Notes under the pieces: model-generated
Database searches by the model: none
What the model was told of the DNA's origin: nothing
Seen by the model: the letters and a program-made list of their open reading frames with translations, nothing else
NCBI RefSeq assembly: GCF_000002985.6
Contig: NC_003280.10
Location: 10,846,501 to 10,910,500 of the forward strand
Reading direction: 5' to 3'
Source: Caenorhabditis elegans
Taxonomy: Eukaryota > Nematoda > Chromadorea > Rhabditida > Rhabditidae
Length of the DNA: 64,000 bases
Shown here: piece after piece, positions 27,434-38,228 of the stretch
Layout of the letters: each line of letters opens with the position of its first letter
Numbering within the stretch: position 1 is the first letter of the stretch
Position numbers and translations under genes: made by a program

Positions 27434-30400
27434 ATGCCACGGCCAAAAATTTTGAAACGAGCAACTGTCCAGCCCAGTGCCGCCGTTCCTGTGAAAAAAT
27501 CGACTCCAGAAAAAGAAGGATCCAGACAGAAAAAGACGAATGGAAAAGAGAATGCTTCTAGAAATTTGCAATCAAATTTAGAAGAAGATTTGGAACAACT
27601 GGGCTTCGAGTATGTATCTATTATCCAGATGAATTCTTGAGCAAAACCGGGTCTCGACACGGCAATTTTTGTTGAAAACAAAACGGGGGTGCGTCTATAA
27701 GGAGTGCTGTATTATCACAATATGTGTTCTTAAAGGCGCACAGATCTATTCAGGCGGGTCTCTGCGCGGAAAACAGTATCGTAGTATTTTCTTTTTCTTT
27801 AAATTTTTCCGGTTTTTTAATAGAATAATAGAAGGAGAACTAAATACAAAAAACGGAGTAATTTCTTGAAAAATGAAAGTAAAAAACTACCATAAAATTT
27901 AAAAGTTTTTCGCGCGCCGAGACTCATCTGAATGATTCGGTGCGCCTTTAATAATGGTAGGCCAAAATTTCGTTGCGGAATTTCCATCGATTTTTCATTG
28001 TTTTTTGTTAAAATTTTTTTTAAATAAACAAAAAACTAGGATAATTAAAAGCGCATGAATTTTAACGAACAATCGATAAAAATTCCACAGTTTGAAACTA
28101 CAGTACTCTTTAAAGGCGCACACCCGTTTGTAATTCAAAAAAAATTGTCGTGCCGAGACCGGGAATTTTGGCGCAAAAATTAGAAAATCTTCCATCTAGC
28201 TAAAAATAAGTACATTTTCGAAGCAAATCAATCATTTTTCCAGGGATGAAACTGTATCAATGGCTCAATCAGCAATCGAAAATTACTTTATGCAAGGAAA
28301 ATCGGCGTCAGAACGAATGAATAATGCGAAATCCCGTCGTGGAAGACGTGCTGGAAATGGAAATACTGAAGAAATTGAGGAAGACGATGAGATCAGTAAT
28401 GCTATCACTGATTTCACAAAATGTGATCTCCCTGGACTTCGAAATTATATTACCAAAAAAGATAACACGGAATTCGAAAAACGATTGGAGCATCTCGCGG
28501 ATAATGATTTCGGAAAATGGAAGCTTTACCTAGCAGCTGGATTTAATATTCTTTTGCACGGTGTCGGTTCGAAGCGTGATGTTCTCACAGAATTTGAGAA
28601 TGAGCTATCCGATTATACATATATGAGAGTGGATGCACGGAAAGATGGGCTCAATGTAAAAGTTCTTCTTGGAGCTATCAATGAGAATATGAAGCTGAAT
28701 TGTAATGTGAAGAGAGGCCAATCTACGATTAGTTGGGCTCGATCTATTCGCAGAAAAATGAATAGCCAACAGTTGATTCTTATCATTGATAATATTGAAG
28801 CTCCTGATTGGAGGTGAGGGGAATTCGCTTTTATTTATGTATAAAAAATTAATTTTAATTAATTTCAGAAGTGATCAAGAAGCATTTTGCGAACTTCTTG
28901 AGAATCGGGATTCGGTGAAATTGATTGCTACAGTTGATCACATTTACTCGACGTTCATCTGGAATTCGGTGGGTATCTAAAATTTTAATTTTCGAAAAAC
29001 AGAAAATTATATTTTTTTGTTATTTAAAATTATTTTTTTCTGTAGAAATTTATATATTTTAGTATGTTTTTTGTTCATAAATATAATAAAAATTTGACAG
29101 AGAGAAAAATAAGAGAAAATAAGAAAATCTTAAAAAAATCGAATTAATATTTAATCTGAAAACGGCAAAAAATCGAAAAAAAAACAATTTTGAAAAACAG
29201 TCAAATTTATGGCAAAAAAATTTTAAAAAAATCGCTACAGTTGATGGCATTTACTCGAATTATAACCCACTAAAAACATTAAATTTTTGAAAATAACGAT
29301 TTTTAGATTTTTTTTTAGATTTTCCGAAAAATAGCTTTCAAATAAAATAAAATATATTGTAAAAATGTTTAGTCAATTTTCTTTTGAAATTCTCAATTTT
29401 TCCGGAAAAATCAAACAAATTTTTTCTACTTTAAAAAAAAACAAGAAAAATTAGAAAAAACAAACATTCTTAAAAAACATTTTTATTAATGCCAAAAATA
29501 TGGTTCTAAAATGAAAAATATTTATTATAAACTTTTTTGAAATAATTTTGAATTAAAAACTTTTTATTCATAAAGGCATGGTATAATTTTAGAAATGTAA
29601 CAAAAAAAATTGTAATTTTTCTATTCTAAATGTGTTTTTATAATTTGTATTTGAATATTCCAGAGGTTCAAAAATATTTTAAAAATTAGAAAAGTTATTT
29701 CCAGTTATTTATCTTTTTTTATTTCAGCGTCAACTATCATCACTCTCATTCGTTCACATCACAATCAACACCTTCGAAATTCCACTTCAAGAATTAATGA
29801 CTGGAGATTCTCGTCTTCTTGGTCTTGATGCTCGTTCGAATCAATCCTCTCATACAATGTCATCGCTTGATGTGTTCTGGAAATCTCTTGCCGTCAATTC
29901 ACAAAAATTATTCCGTCTCTTTTTCCAAATGTACTTTGACACCAAGAAGCCTGTCAAATTCTGGGATTTGTTCAATGCGGCAAAGTGAGTGGAAAAAATA
30001 AATTTTTTCGATTTTTCAGTTTTCTTAAAGCAAAAAATTCAAAACTGGGAATATTTGAAAAAAAAATTCGATTTTTCCCCTTTTTTAAGCATAACCAAAA
30101 AACGGAAACTTTGTTTAAAAAACCGAAAAAATCATAAATAATAGCAACCTTTAAAAAACTTTGATTTTTAGAGTTTTTGAGCAAAAAAAACTGAAAAACT
30201 AATTATTTTTGATGTTTTTGGTTTTGGGCAGAGCGGGAAATTTTTTTAATTGAAAATACCGACAAAAAAATCTAATTTTTTTCGATTTTTCAATTTTTTA
30301 AAGGCCAAACCGAAAAACCTGCAAGCTTGCACAAAGGATGCCCCGAAATATTTTTCGATTTTCGGTTTTTTTTGTGCACAACCAAAAAATTTGAAAAAAA

Positions 30401-30814
30401 AACCCAAAAACACTAATTTTCGTTCAAAAAAACCGAAAAAAATCTGAAAAAACTTCAAAATTGGTAATTTTTTGAAATAATTTTTTTTGTTTTTCGATTT
30501 AAAAAATCCTAAAAATTCCAGAGATGATTTCATTGCTTCAACTGACGCTGCTCTTCGAACCCAACTTGTCGAATTCAAGGATCATCGGGTTTTGAAGTGA
30601 GTATCCCCCCCCCCCCCCCAAATAGATAAATTCTCATCTTCCAACCAGATGTCGTTTGCTTATTCAAATATTTCAATTTCAATTCCAAAATTTCTCCAGG
30701 TGGACCCGTGGTGATGACGGAAACGATCAGCTGTCGGGCATTGTCGAATTACGATTAGTGACCGAATTTCTCGAATCGAAGAACATGCCGTTAGACGAAA
30801 AGAAAGACGAGTAG
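27434..30814 (+). CDS. orc-2: Origin recognition complex subunit 2
   Basis: Part of ORC, which marks replication origins and loads MCM in the nucleus. Exons in phase: 27434-27609, 28244-28813, 28869-28968, 29728-29984, 30522-30596 and 30700-30814, giving 430 residues. The N-terminal ~60 residues are basic and disordered ([11 protein letters not shown]). The ORC2 core then follows: [54 protein letters not shown] and HITINTFEI, with a winged-helix C-terminal part ([11 protein letters not shown] start through [15 protein letters not shown] and [11 protein letters not shown]). Human ORC2 is about 577 residues; the shortfall is in the N-terminal tail. Intron 1 (27610-28243) is largely a TTTAAAGG palindrome. 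Introns 3 and 4 (759 and 537 bp) are extremely AT-rich and appear empty. Confidence 0.95.
27650..28175. repeat. TTTAAAGG-family inverted repeat in orc-2 intron 1
   Basis: The left end carries GGGTCTCGACACGGCAATTTT and GGGGTGCGTC. The right end carries CTCTTTAAAGGCGCACACCC and AATTGTCGTGCCGAGACCGG in inverted orientation. Between them are two further TTTAAAGG-like cores (27735, 27945), so this may be nested or composite. It fills most of the intron. Confidence 0.6.
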
Positions 30815-31700
30815 CTGCTGCTACTGCTGGAGGACCTCAAAAATGAACACACTCTGCCTCCTTTTGACTCAATGTATTTACCTTCAATTGTTTTATTTGT
30901 TGACTCTGCGCCCCCCGTCCGTCCGTCGATGCTTCTTCATCCCATTTTTTTTTACTTCAATTGAAACCTCAATCTTCACTTACTCTCATCTGAACGCTCA
31001 TATTTAAGGCAATAATTTTCATTTTCAAATATATCAATTGAAACCTTTATCTACCGTAATACCAATTTTGTGTACCTTTTCAAAAATCTCATTTCCCCCT
31101 CGGTTTTTTCTTCACGATTTCTCAATTATTTTCAGTTTCTCACTATCAGTTTCACATTCCCATATTTGAATGAATCTCATTTTCCAAGTTTTCCCTCTCT
31201 CACCATCAAAAACCAAATCCTCTCCCTAGAGTTTCATGGATGTAGTAATATGATACTCTTTCCTGCTCGCCTTCCCCCCAAAAATGGGCTCACAGGTGCC
31301 TTTGTTCTAGCTTTTTTAATTGGAAAATTCGGATTTTCCTCGCACATTCTCCCCTAACTTTTTTGATAGAAGCTTTTTGAAATGACAAAATTTTTGTGTG
31401 TCTTGGAAGTTTTTGTGTCACTTTTTTCTGTCAAAAATGTCTCCATAGAAGCTCGCAGAGATTAACGATGAGCACTTCCGGCCCACTAGGCTCAGAAGAG
31501 CAGTATATCATGTTCCTTTTCTCTTTTTTTTTGCTTGCTGACTCAAGTCAATCAGTATTTAGGCAACAAGGACGAGAAGGACTTTGAATATTTGAATGCG
31601 ATGAGCATTTTTAAACTTTTTTTTGTTTTTTTTTCATATTATCGCTCTCAGGAACAAGAGAATTTCGAACTCTACAGGAACTGGATCTCAATATTATGGG
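30815..31700. other. orc-2 3' UTR and intergenic sequence
   Basis: T/C-rich sequence. Short plus-strand frames near 31457-31740 look faintly exon-like (acceptor CTCTCAG at about 31651) but I could not join them in phase, and the last would run into the inverted-repeat element starting at 31701. No gene is called. Confidence 0.45.
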
Positions 31701-32072
31701 GACGCAGAACGCGCTCCACGGCCAATTGGAAATGCCCCGCCCCGGAACCATGGGTCTCGTTAGGTGTTTGGCGAGAAAACCGGGAATTCAAACTTTTCCT
31801 AATAGTCTCGTTTATTTTTTATTATATTTTCCGTTGTTTCAATGGTTTTTATGCCAATATTGATATAATAAAATTCAAAAACTTCATATGAATTTTTAAA
31901 ACATCAAGACCCATATAAAAATTACTAAAACCAATGTAAAACATATTTAAAAAATCGTCGAAAAATGATTTAAACATTCGAATTTCGAATTCCCGGTTTT
32001 CCTAATATTACCTAACGAGACCCATCCTACTGGGGCGGATCGTTCCGTTGGCCTTAGAGCGCGTTTACGCGT
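31701..32072. repeat. Inverted-repeat element, GGGTCTCGTTAGGT family, copy 1
   Basis: The left arm runs GAACGCGCTCCACGGCCAA, CCCCGCCCC, TGGGTCTCGTTAGGT and AAAACCGGGAATTC. The right arm is the reverse complement with some mismatches (GAATTCCCGGTTTT, ACCTAACGAGACCCA, GGGGCGG, GGCCTTAGAGCGCGTTTACGC). A second family member lies at about 34866-35192. Confidence 0.7.
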
Positions 32073-34496
32073 AGACATCAAAAATGGTCAAGATCAAAAA
32101 TTGTCAGAGAACCCTCTATATAAGTGTCAGTTTTTGTGTCATTCTTCTATGAATTTTGAATTTCTTTGCACTTGTACTTTTCAACTTTCTCTCTTCGTTT
32201 TGGCAGAAACTGAAAAAAAAAACTTTTTTCTACAAAGTTTCGTACTTTAATAAAGCTTTCAAATATTTGTATTAACCCACGTGTGGGCGTTCGAAATTGC
32301 TCTAAAAGTTCTAAATTGTACTTGCTTATTAAAAATGAGTTTGGACAAAAAATCCCCGCTGGCGCTGCTCCACCTTTACATGAGCACGTGAGTTCCTGTT
32401 CGACCCCTCATCATATTTTAATCCAAAACCGTCACGCGCAAATGGTATAAAAGAGCCATGAATCTATCAGGATGGGTCTTGAAGCGAAAAGTTCCGAAAG
32501 GCTTTCTCAATCTAGTCGGAAGTTGAAGCAAATTTGTTATAGTCTTATTATTTTCTAAATTCAATTTTTCGTGGTGAGACCCTTCAATTCCCCGATTGTC
32601 GACCAAAAGTTCAATTTTTACAGTGTTATGTCTCTTTTAACAGTCCTGACAATTATTTTTTTCTGATTTTTGGTTCACAGAAACCGGAAGCCCAGGCCTT
32701 CGCTAATAGTCCAAAAACACGCGCTGAAAAAGAAATCTCCGATCTTTAAGCTTCCAAATCCAAAAATTCCTCTCTCCCATAACGGGATTCCATCAAAAAT
32801 GCATTCATCTATTCATTATCTGAAGCTTCCAAAAGTGCGAGTTATCCTTCTCGCCTTCTTTTGATTCCATATTGCTGATGACACAGACTCATACACACAC
32901 AAAAGACATTTGAATAATGTGTGATTTCCTATTTAATTCCATCGTGGTCCCCCTTCATGCCCTCATCTCTTCGCACCGCCTGAATTCAATCAGAATTTGA
33001 AGCTTTCGCCCCGCCAAATCAAAATTAAACCATGTTTTGAAGAGGAGCCGTTTATGACTTTTGGGAAATTGGACAAAGGGGCGGAGCTCCAAGAGAATAA
33101 GGCAATGAAGAAGAAGCACAATGGAGATTCCTCACTCTTTATTCTATTACTTTTTCACGCCTCATTATGCACCTTTTTAATAGCGATTTTTCTCGAACAA
33201 ACACACTATCAAGGTTTTTTTCCGGTCATAGTTTTCCTCTTTTCATGTTTTGTCCCTTGTCTGCCTGAAAGCCGGTCTATTTTGTGATTTTTGGCTAAAA
33301 GTTTGGTGTTTGTGCTTGTGTTTGGCATTGGGCCAAGGCTTAGAAGTAGGCTTAGGCTCAGGCTTAGGCTAAGGCGTAGGCTTAGACTTAATATTTGGCT
33401 TAGGATTAGGATTAGGTTTAGGTTTAGGCTAAGGCTCAGGCTTAGGCTTAGTCTTAGGCTTATGCTCAGGCTTCTGCTCAGGCTTAGTCTTAGACTTAGG
33501 CTAGTCTTTTTTGTCCCTTGTCTGCCTGAAGGCCGGTATGAATATTTTGCAACAGTTTCTAGCGCAACAAAGTTATAAATAGCTATAAACTAATCCATGA
33601 AAATTTTATTCGAAAATTGCAAAATTCCTAATCTAGATATCCATTCCCACAGCTGGTCGGTCAGCTAGCGTCCCAAATGACAAATGACCAAAGCTTCTCG
33701 ATTCATGCAAAAATTTGGGTAAAAAGAAAAAGGAGAAGAAGAAAGCGTGAGCCTCTCGAAAAACGTCGACAAGCACAACGCCACACAAAATGAAATTTGG
33801 CGCAGCTCGAATGGAGAATTTTTAGACTTTTATGTTCCATTTGTTCCGTTAACCATTTGAGAGATTTGCTGATATAGAGATTGAAAAGGTGGAATGTACC
33901 TTTAAAATAATTGGGCGGTTACTGTAGTTTTATGCTTTGTGTGGATGTAGAGTAGAGACAGTGGGAAAGAATTTTTTTAAAAATTATTTTCAAGATGGTT
34001 GCTAGAAAATATTGAAGGAAAAGTAGAAAAATGTAAATTAGAACAATATTGTTAAAAAAGATTTCCGAAAATTTGTCAAATTACCAAAACCTTTAGATCA
34101 TCTGAAAAATGTAGGTTTTTAAATACAAGTTTGATAGTAAGATTTTCATTATTTTTAACTCAAGAAAAATCAATTTTTCGAATTTTTTCGTTTGAAAAAA
34201 GTACTAAAACTACAGTAACTGTACAGTTCAAAACGGAATTTTCAATTCAGTGGCAATTTCCAAAGTTCCAGAGAAACTTACCCTGAACTTTTTGATTTTA
34301 TTAACCTTTATTGCCTCCCCCGCCACCCAGTTTATTGGCTCAATAATCTATTACGTTTCCATCTTTTTTATTTAACGATTATGCACATGCACACAGGTTT
34401 CAGCAGCACTTTGAAGATAACAAACACATGCTTTTTGCCCCTCCTTTTTCCCATTTTCTCTTCTTCTTGTTCTTTTGTGCCTATTGTTACTTCCAG
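32073..34496. other. Intergenic upstream of the Ly6-like gene; telomere-like array inside
   Basis: No supported exon. It contains the TTAGGC-like array and its flanking direct repeats (33248-33537), CT-rich tracts, and an AT-rich tail. Frames at 32418-32606, 32670-32864 and 32997-33287 have no splice context or recognised content. Confidence 0.5.
33336..33503 (+). repeat. Degenerate interstitial telomeric (TTAGGC-like) array
   Basis: About 170 bp of imperfect hexamers: GGCTTA, GGCTCA, GGATTA, GGTTTA, GTCTTA and variants. Nematode telomeres are TTAGGC, so this is an internal telomere-like tract read as (GGCTTA)n on the plus strand. The block is bracketed by two near-identical 29 bp direct repeats, TTTTGTCCCTTGTCTGCC... 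at 33248-33276 and 33509-33537. Translation gives an arginine/leucine-rich frame that is not a gene. Confidence 0.8.
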
Positions 34497-35889
34497 ATGT
34501 TACTTCTACTCCCGCTTCTTCTATTTCCATCAGCCACATTGGCTCTTTATGATTGTTTTAGTGGATTTGTGGGACGAATGCAGGTGAGTTTTTAACTCCA
34601 AAGAATGAAAAATTCGAAAAAAAATTCTGGAAGAGGGCGAATATAATTTACAATATTTATATTTATTTTTTGGCTGTTTCCCAATCGGTGAGGCATGGTT
34701 TGATGGGAAATGTAACAAAAATTGCAAAGCCTTATCAAAAAAAACATGGTGCATCTGACATGACCTATGCTTCTCGCGCAGGAATTCTTTTGATTTTCAA
34801 AAATCTTTAGAAAAATAATCATATAATATTGCCAAAAAAAAAAGCGGTTTCTGAAATCAATGTGCAATCGCGCTCTTCGGCCAAATTTAAAACTCTCCGC
34901 CCCTAATCGTTGGGTCTCGTTAGGTATTGATGGCTATTTGTGGTTCTAATTTTGTTTTAATTAATTTTTTTGTGGAAATTAATAAAATAAAATTCCTAGT
35001 CAAATGAAAAATTTTTAAACATAGTGCCGATATAAAAATCATTAAAACCAACGATAAAAGTTACAAGCATAAAAAGGAAATAATCGAAAACGTTTGATTT
35101 TACGGTTTCTCCTGCCAAATACCTAACGAGACCCAACGATTGGGAGCGTTCAGCCGTGGAGCATGCTTGCATCTCATTTTCAAAACGCGCATTTTTCTGC
35201 GTCCCTATAATAAATAACATTCCAGGCATCAGTTGAAGAAAATCATTTCCACATAAATGACACCGCAATGTGCTCGGCAATGTATTGTATAAAAGTGATT
35301 CTACATTCAGCTCTAGACGACGGTGAGCTCTTTTTCGAATTTGTGCGTCAAATTTGATGTATGGAACACTTTACTTCATTTGCCAAACAATAATACCAAG
35401 TTTCATTTTCAGATGGAATTTTCCAGCAAGGAATCTCCTCTCGATGTGCCTATACCGGAGGTGATCGTCAAGTTTGCCAAAAGAGCGAAGGAAAATGTCA
35501 GGATATTTCATTTTATGATGGAATGAAAGGAAATGTGAGTGGAGCATAATGGGTCTCGCCACGCAGACAACAAGTTACTGTAGCTCGTGTCGATTTACGG
35601 GCCAATATTTTTCAAATTAAATCCATAAATCGACACGAGTTACAGTAGCCTGTTGTCCGCGTGGCGAGACCTATGACATCTACAGTAATCCCTATACATA
35701 TTTTACTTGCAGTTTTCATTCTGCTGCTGTAAAGAAAACAAGTGCAACGTGGCCACTCAAACCGAATTAAACTCGATATACTCAATGAATTCAAGATCTG
35801 CACGAAAAACCAATGGCTCATATGGTTACCCTCTTATTATTTTAAATGTTATTTCAGTTTTTGCTCTAGCGTTAATATTTGGATTTTAG
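34497..35889 (+). CDS. Small secreted Ly6/three-finger-like protein, probably GPI-anchored
   Basis: Four exons in phase: 34497-34583, 35226-35322, 35413-35534 and 35713-35889, giving 160 residues. The ATG immediately follows TTCCAG, so trans-splicing is likely. Residues 1-16 (MLLLLPLLLFPSATLA) form a signal peptide. Cysteines follow: YDCFSGF, MCSAMYCIKV, SRCAYTGGDRQVCQKSEGKC, then CCCKENKCN. The terminal CC...CN is the hallmark closing motif of Ly6/uPAR folds, including the nematode ET-module and odr-2-related groups. The last ~20 residues (YPLIILNVISVFALALIFGF) are hydrophobic with no cytoplasmic tail, fitting GPI attachment at the cell surface. The exact subfamily and ligand are unknown. 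Introns 1 and 3 each contain a palindromic repeat. Confidence 0.8.
34866..35192. repeat. Inverted-repeat element, GGGTCTCGTTAGGT family, copy 2
   Basis: In intron 1 of the Ly6-like gene. The left arm has GCGCTCTTCGGCC, CCGCCCCTAATCG and TTGGGTCTCGTTAGGTATT. The right arm has AATACCTAACGAGACCCAA, GATTGGGAGCG and GCCGTGGAGCATGC. The internal loop resembles that of copy 1 (both carry ATATAAAAAT.ACTAAAACCAA-type sequence), so they are one family. Confidence 0.7.
35552..35671. repeat. 120 bp near-perfect palindrome in Ly6-like intron 3
   Basis: Left arm GGTCTCGCCACGCAGACAA, then GTTACTGTAGCTCGTGTCGA. The right arm is the reverse complement (TCGACACGAGTTACAGTAGC, then TTGTCCGCGTGGCGAGACC). The loop is about 35 bp. 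The terminal GTCTCGCCACG is shared with the cyn-4/copz-1 promoter repeat. Confidence 0.75.
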
Positions 35890-36032
35890 ATAAAACAAAT
35901 AAAAAATAAAAATTTACAATAATTCATTTTCGATTCTAGTGATATGGGAGTGAGATGCATGCATGTAAATACAATTCAGTTAATGGAAAGTGGGTTAAAT
36001 TTAAAATGATCATAATACAAGAACAATAGAAA

Positions 36033-37940
36033 TTAATAAGCCGGTGTGATACGGCTAAACTCCTGGATCATAGCATTATACTTTTGAATGAATCCGATCG
36101 ATTTGAAGCGAAGGCCTAGCGCGGCTCGATGGTACCACTTGTTGACATAAGGTTCGATCCAACGAAGAATGACACGGTAAATGAAGAGATAGAGAAGAAC
36201 TGAAGAGACGGAGAGACGACGTTGCAGACGAACGAAGACGCATGATTGAAGAATTAGTGATTTGGTGATTGGAGATCCACGGATAAAATGCATCAAAGCA
36301 GTCTCAATGGAAACTAGAGTTCCTGACTTGGAGCATCCATCAATGCACTGAACAATTGTAGGTGTGGAGAGTTGACGAGCTCTGTAAATTGAAATTTGAT
36401 TGGTGTTGAATAGATAAAAAAACCCACTTTCTCAAAACGCGGAATGGCCAATGCACATCTCCCAAATATTGCCAATCCCACTGCCAGTGCTCCAAAAAGA
36501 GTTCTTCATCGAATTCAGCATCCAAAAGATTTCCGCCAACTTTTTGAACTTTCAATTTAGTGATGGTGAACAATGGATCTGCCTTCGAGTCAACCTTCAT
36601 ACAAGTAATATGGAATGATCCAAAACGAAGAGATTCATTCTCAGCACGAGGCCAATAGTACGGACAGTGATTACGATTCGCCGAGTCGAGTGGACCAAGA
36701 GTTGAAGAATCAACTGCTGAGTTGAGCATCACGATGAATTGGCACTTCTCTTGGAAGACCATACGCCAGAAATCTTCTTGAGTGTTCTTCAATGGAGCCT
36801 GTGCACAGATGAATGTGTTCAGTAGTGGTCCTCCTTTGACATAGTTTGCATGAATGAAATCAGTTGTTCCACTGAAAATTTGGATTTTGATTGAATTTTT
36901 TTCAACTTTCAACTTTGCTCACTATGTACTCTTGGCTGTATACCCTTCTTCCTGCAAAAACTCGTGTTCATCGGAGAACATTCCATTTCTCAGTTCATTT
37001 CGATCATCAAGCCGGCCTAAACCATCATTCAGCTTGACCCTCGAAAACTCTGCACAAGGTACCATTTTACTGCGAGCTTTCGTCAGGTAATTCGCGTTGA
37101 ATGCAGTTTGCAATGATTCCTCATCTGACAACTCATTGCTCACAAACATTCGATCGAGCCGGTTGAACTCCTGCACAAACTCTGTGAGGTGGCAACTGAA
37201 CTTCCCCGGCTCAACAAGCAGTGACCATTTCACTTTGGAGGACATCTCTTCAGAAAACTTGGCGATTCGAGCAGCCACCATGGAGACATGCTCCGGATTC
37301 AATTGACCCCAATTGCAAAGCGGATCGCTCTGGAAATATTTTAATATTTTTCTAGTAAATTTGAAAAATTATAAAACCATCTTATTCTGATAAAACTCCG
37401 CCGCTGCTCTCTGAAGCACTGAGCTGCAATCAGACATCGAAGGGACAAGCCGATCACGGAGCCAACCTGCCATTGAGCTTCTGAAAAATTAATTCATTTT
37501 GCTCGATTTATTCTACGAAATTATTTTTACCCATATCTATGAGCTAGCTCATCATGATTAATTGTTGGATATTCCTTCGCGTTCATCAACTTCTCGACAA
37601 GCAAAATTCTCGTCTCCTCATCACAAATGATCCCATCGACACGGAAAAGCTTCTGGGCGATGAATGTTTGCAGTTCTTCGAGCTCATGCTGCTCAACACG
37701 CTCCATTAACAGCTCTTCTTCCGATTTCTGTCCACCGAACCATCCACTTTTCTTTTCCGGCTGAAAATTATTTATACTGATTTTTTAAAGAATTTAATTA
37801 CTCACAGCTTTTGGTGTCAGATGACCTTTTCGTCGATTGGCTGAGTGGACCCACTTCTCGTTGATTACCGCATCTTTGAACTCAATACTGTCGGATCGAG
37901 CCAAATTCGAGAGCGGAAGATGACTGTCAGAGGTGCGCAT
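36033..37940 (-). CDS. Tyrosine phosphatase-like protein, predicted catalytically dead
   Basis: Exons in phase: 37806-37940, 37531-37760, 37378-37480, 36923-37329, 36428-36871 and 36033-36381, giving 555 residues; the ATG follows TTTTTCCAGA. The C-terminal half is a classical PTP domain: DFIHANYVKGGPL (DYINANY equivalent), then NTQEDFWRMVFQEK, then FIVMLNS. The catalytic motifs are altered. The WPD loop reads HWPFRVLR (Asp replaced by Phe). The signature HCxxGxxRTG reads VQCIDGCSKSG near residue 450, so His becomes Gln and the phosphate-binding Arg becomes Lys, while the Cys remains. The KNRY loop reads KARSKMVP. The N-terminal ~250 residues are charged, without a membrane segment, so it is probably cytosolic. 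A non-catalytic phosphotyrosine-binding or scaffold role is inferred. Nematodes carry many such proteins, often germline or sperm expressed. Confidence 0.85.
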
Positions 37941-38228
37941 TCTGGAAAAATGAAAAAAATTCTTTAAAAAATCGATTAAACTATAAAAACGAGATTTTTT
38001 CGAGGAAAAAACAAGAAAAATGCGTTTTTCCATCATTAAAACAAAGAAAATAATTTTAAAAATTAGCGGGGAGATGAATCGTGGTGAAACCTGTCACTTG
38101 CATTTGTCTACGCGCCTTCTGTGGATACGGTAGCGCACATAGTTGTATGCCTGCCTTTTTCATATTTGTTTATTCGTTAGACTAAACTGAATTGAAAACA
38201 ACTTAAAAATGTAAATTTATTTCAAAAA
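37941..38228. other. Short intergenic gap, no feature seen
   Basis: Lies between the phosphatase-like start and the 3' end of the next minus-strand gene. AT-rich, with the 3' UTR of the membrane protein gene and the phosphatase gene promoter or outron. Confidence 0.5.

Noticed and set aside
31457..31760. Faint plus-strand exon chain ending in a GGGTCTCGTTAG stop
   Set aside because: The pieces could not be joined in phase with acceptable donors, and the last piece lies inside the arm of an inverted-repeat element.
33291..33578. Arginine/leucine-rich 95-codon frame
   Set aside because: It is simply the translation of the TTAGGC-like hexamer array.
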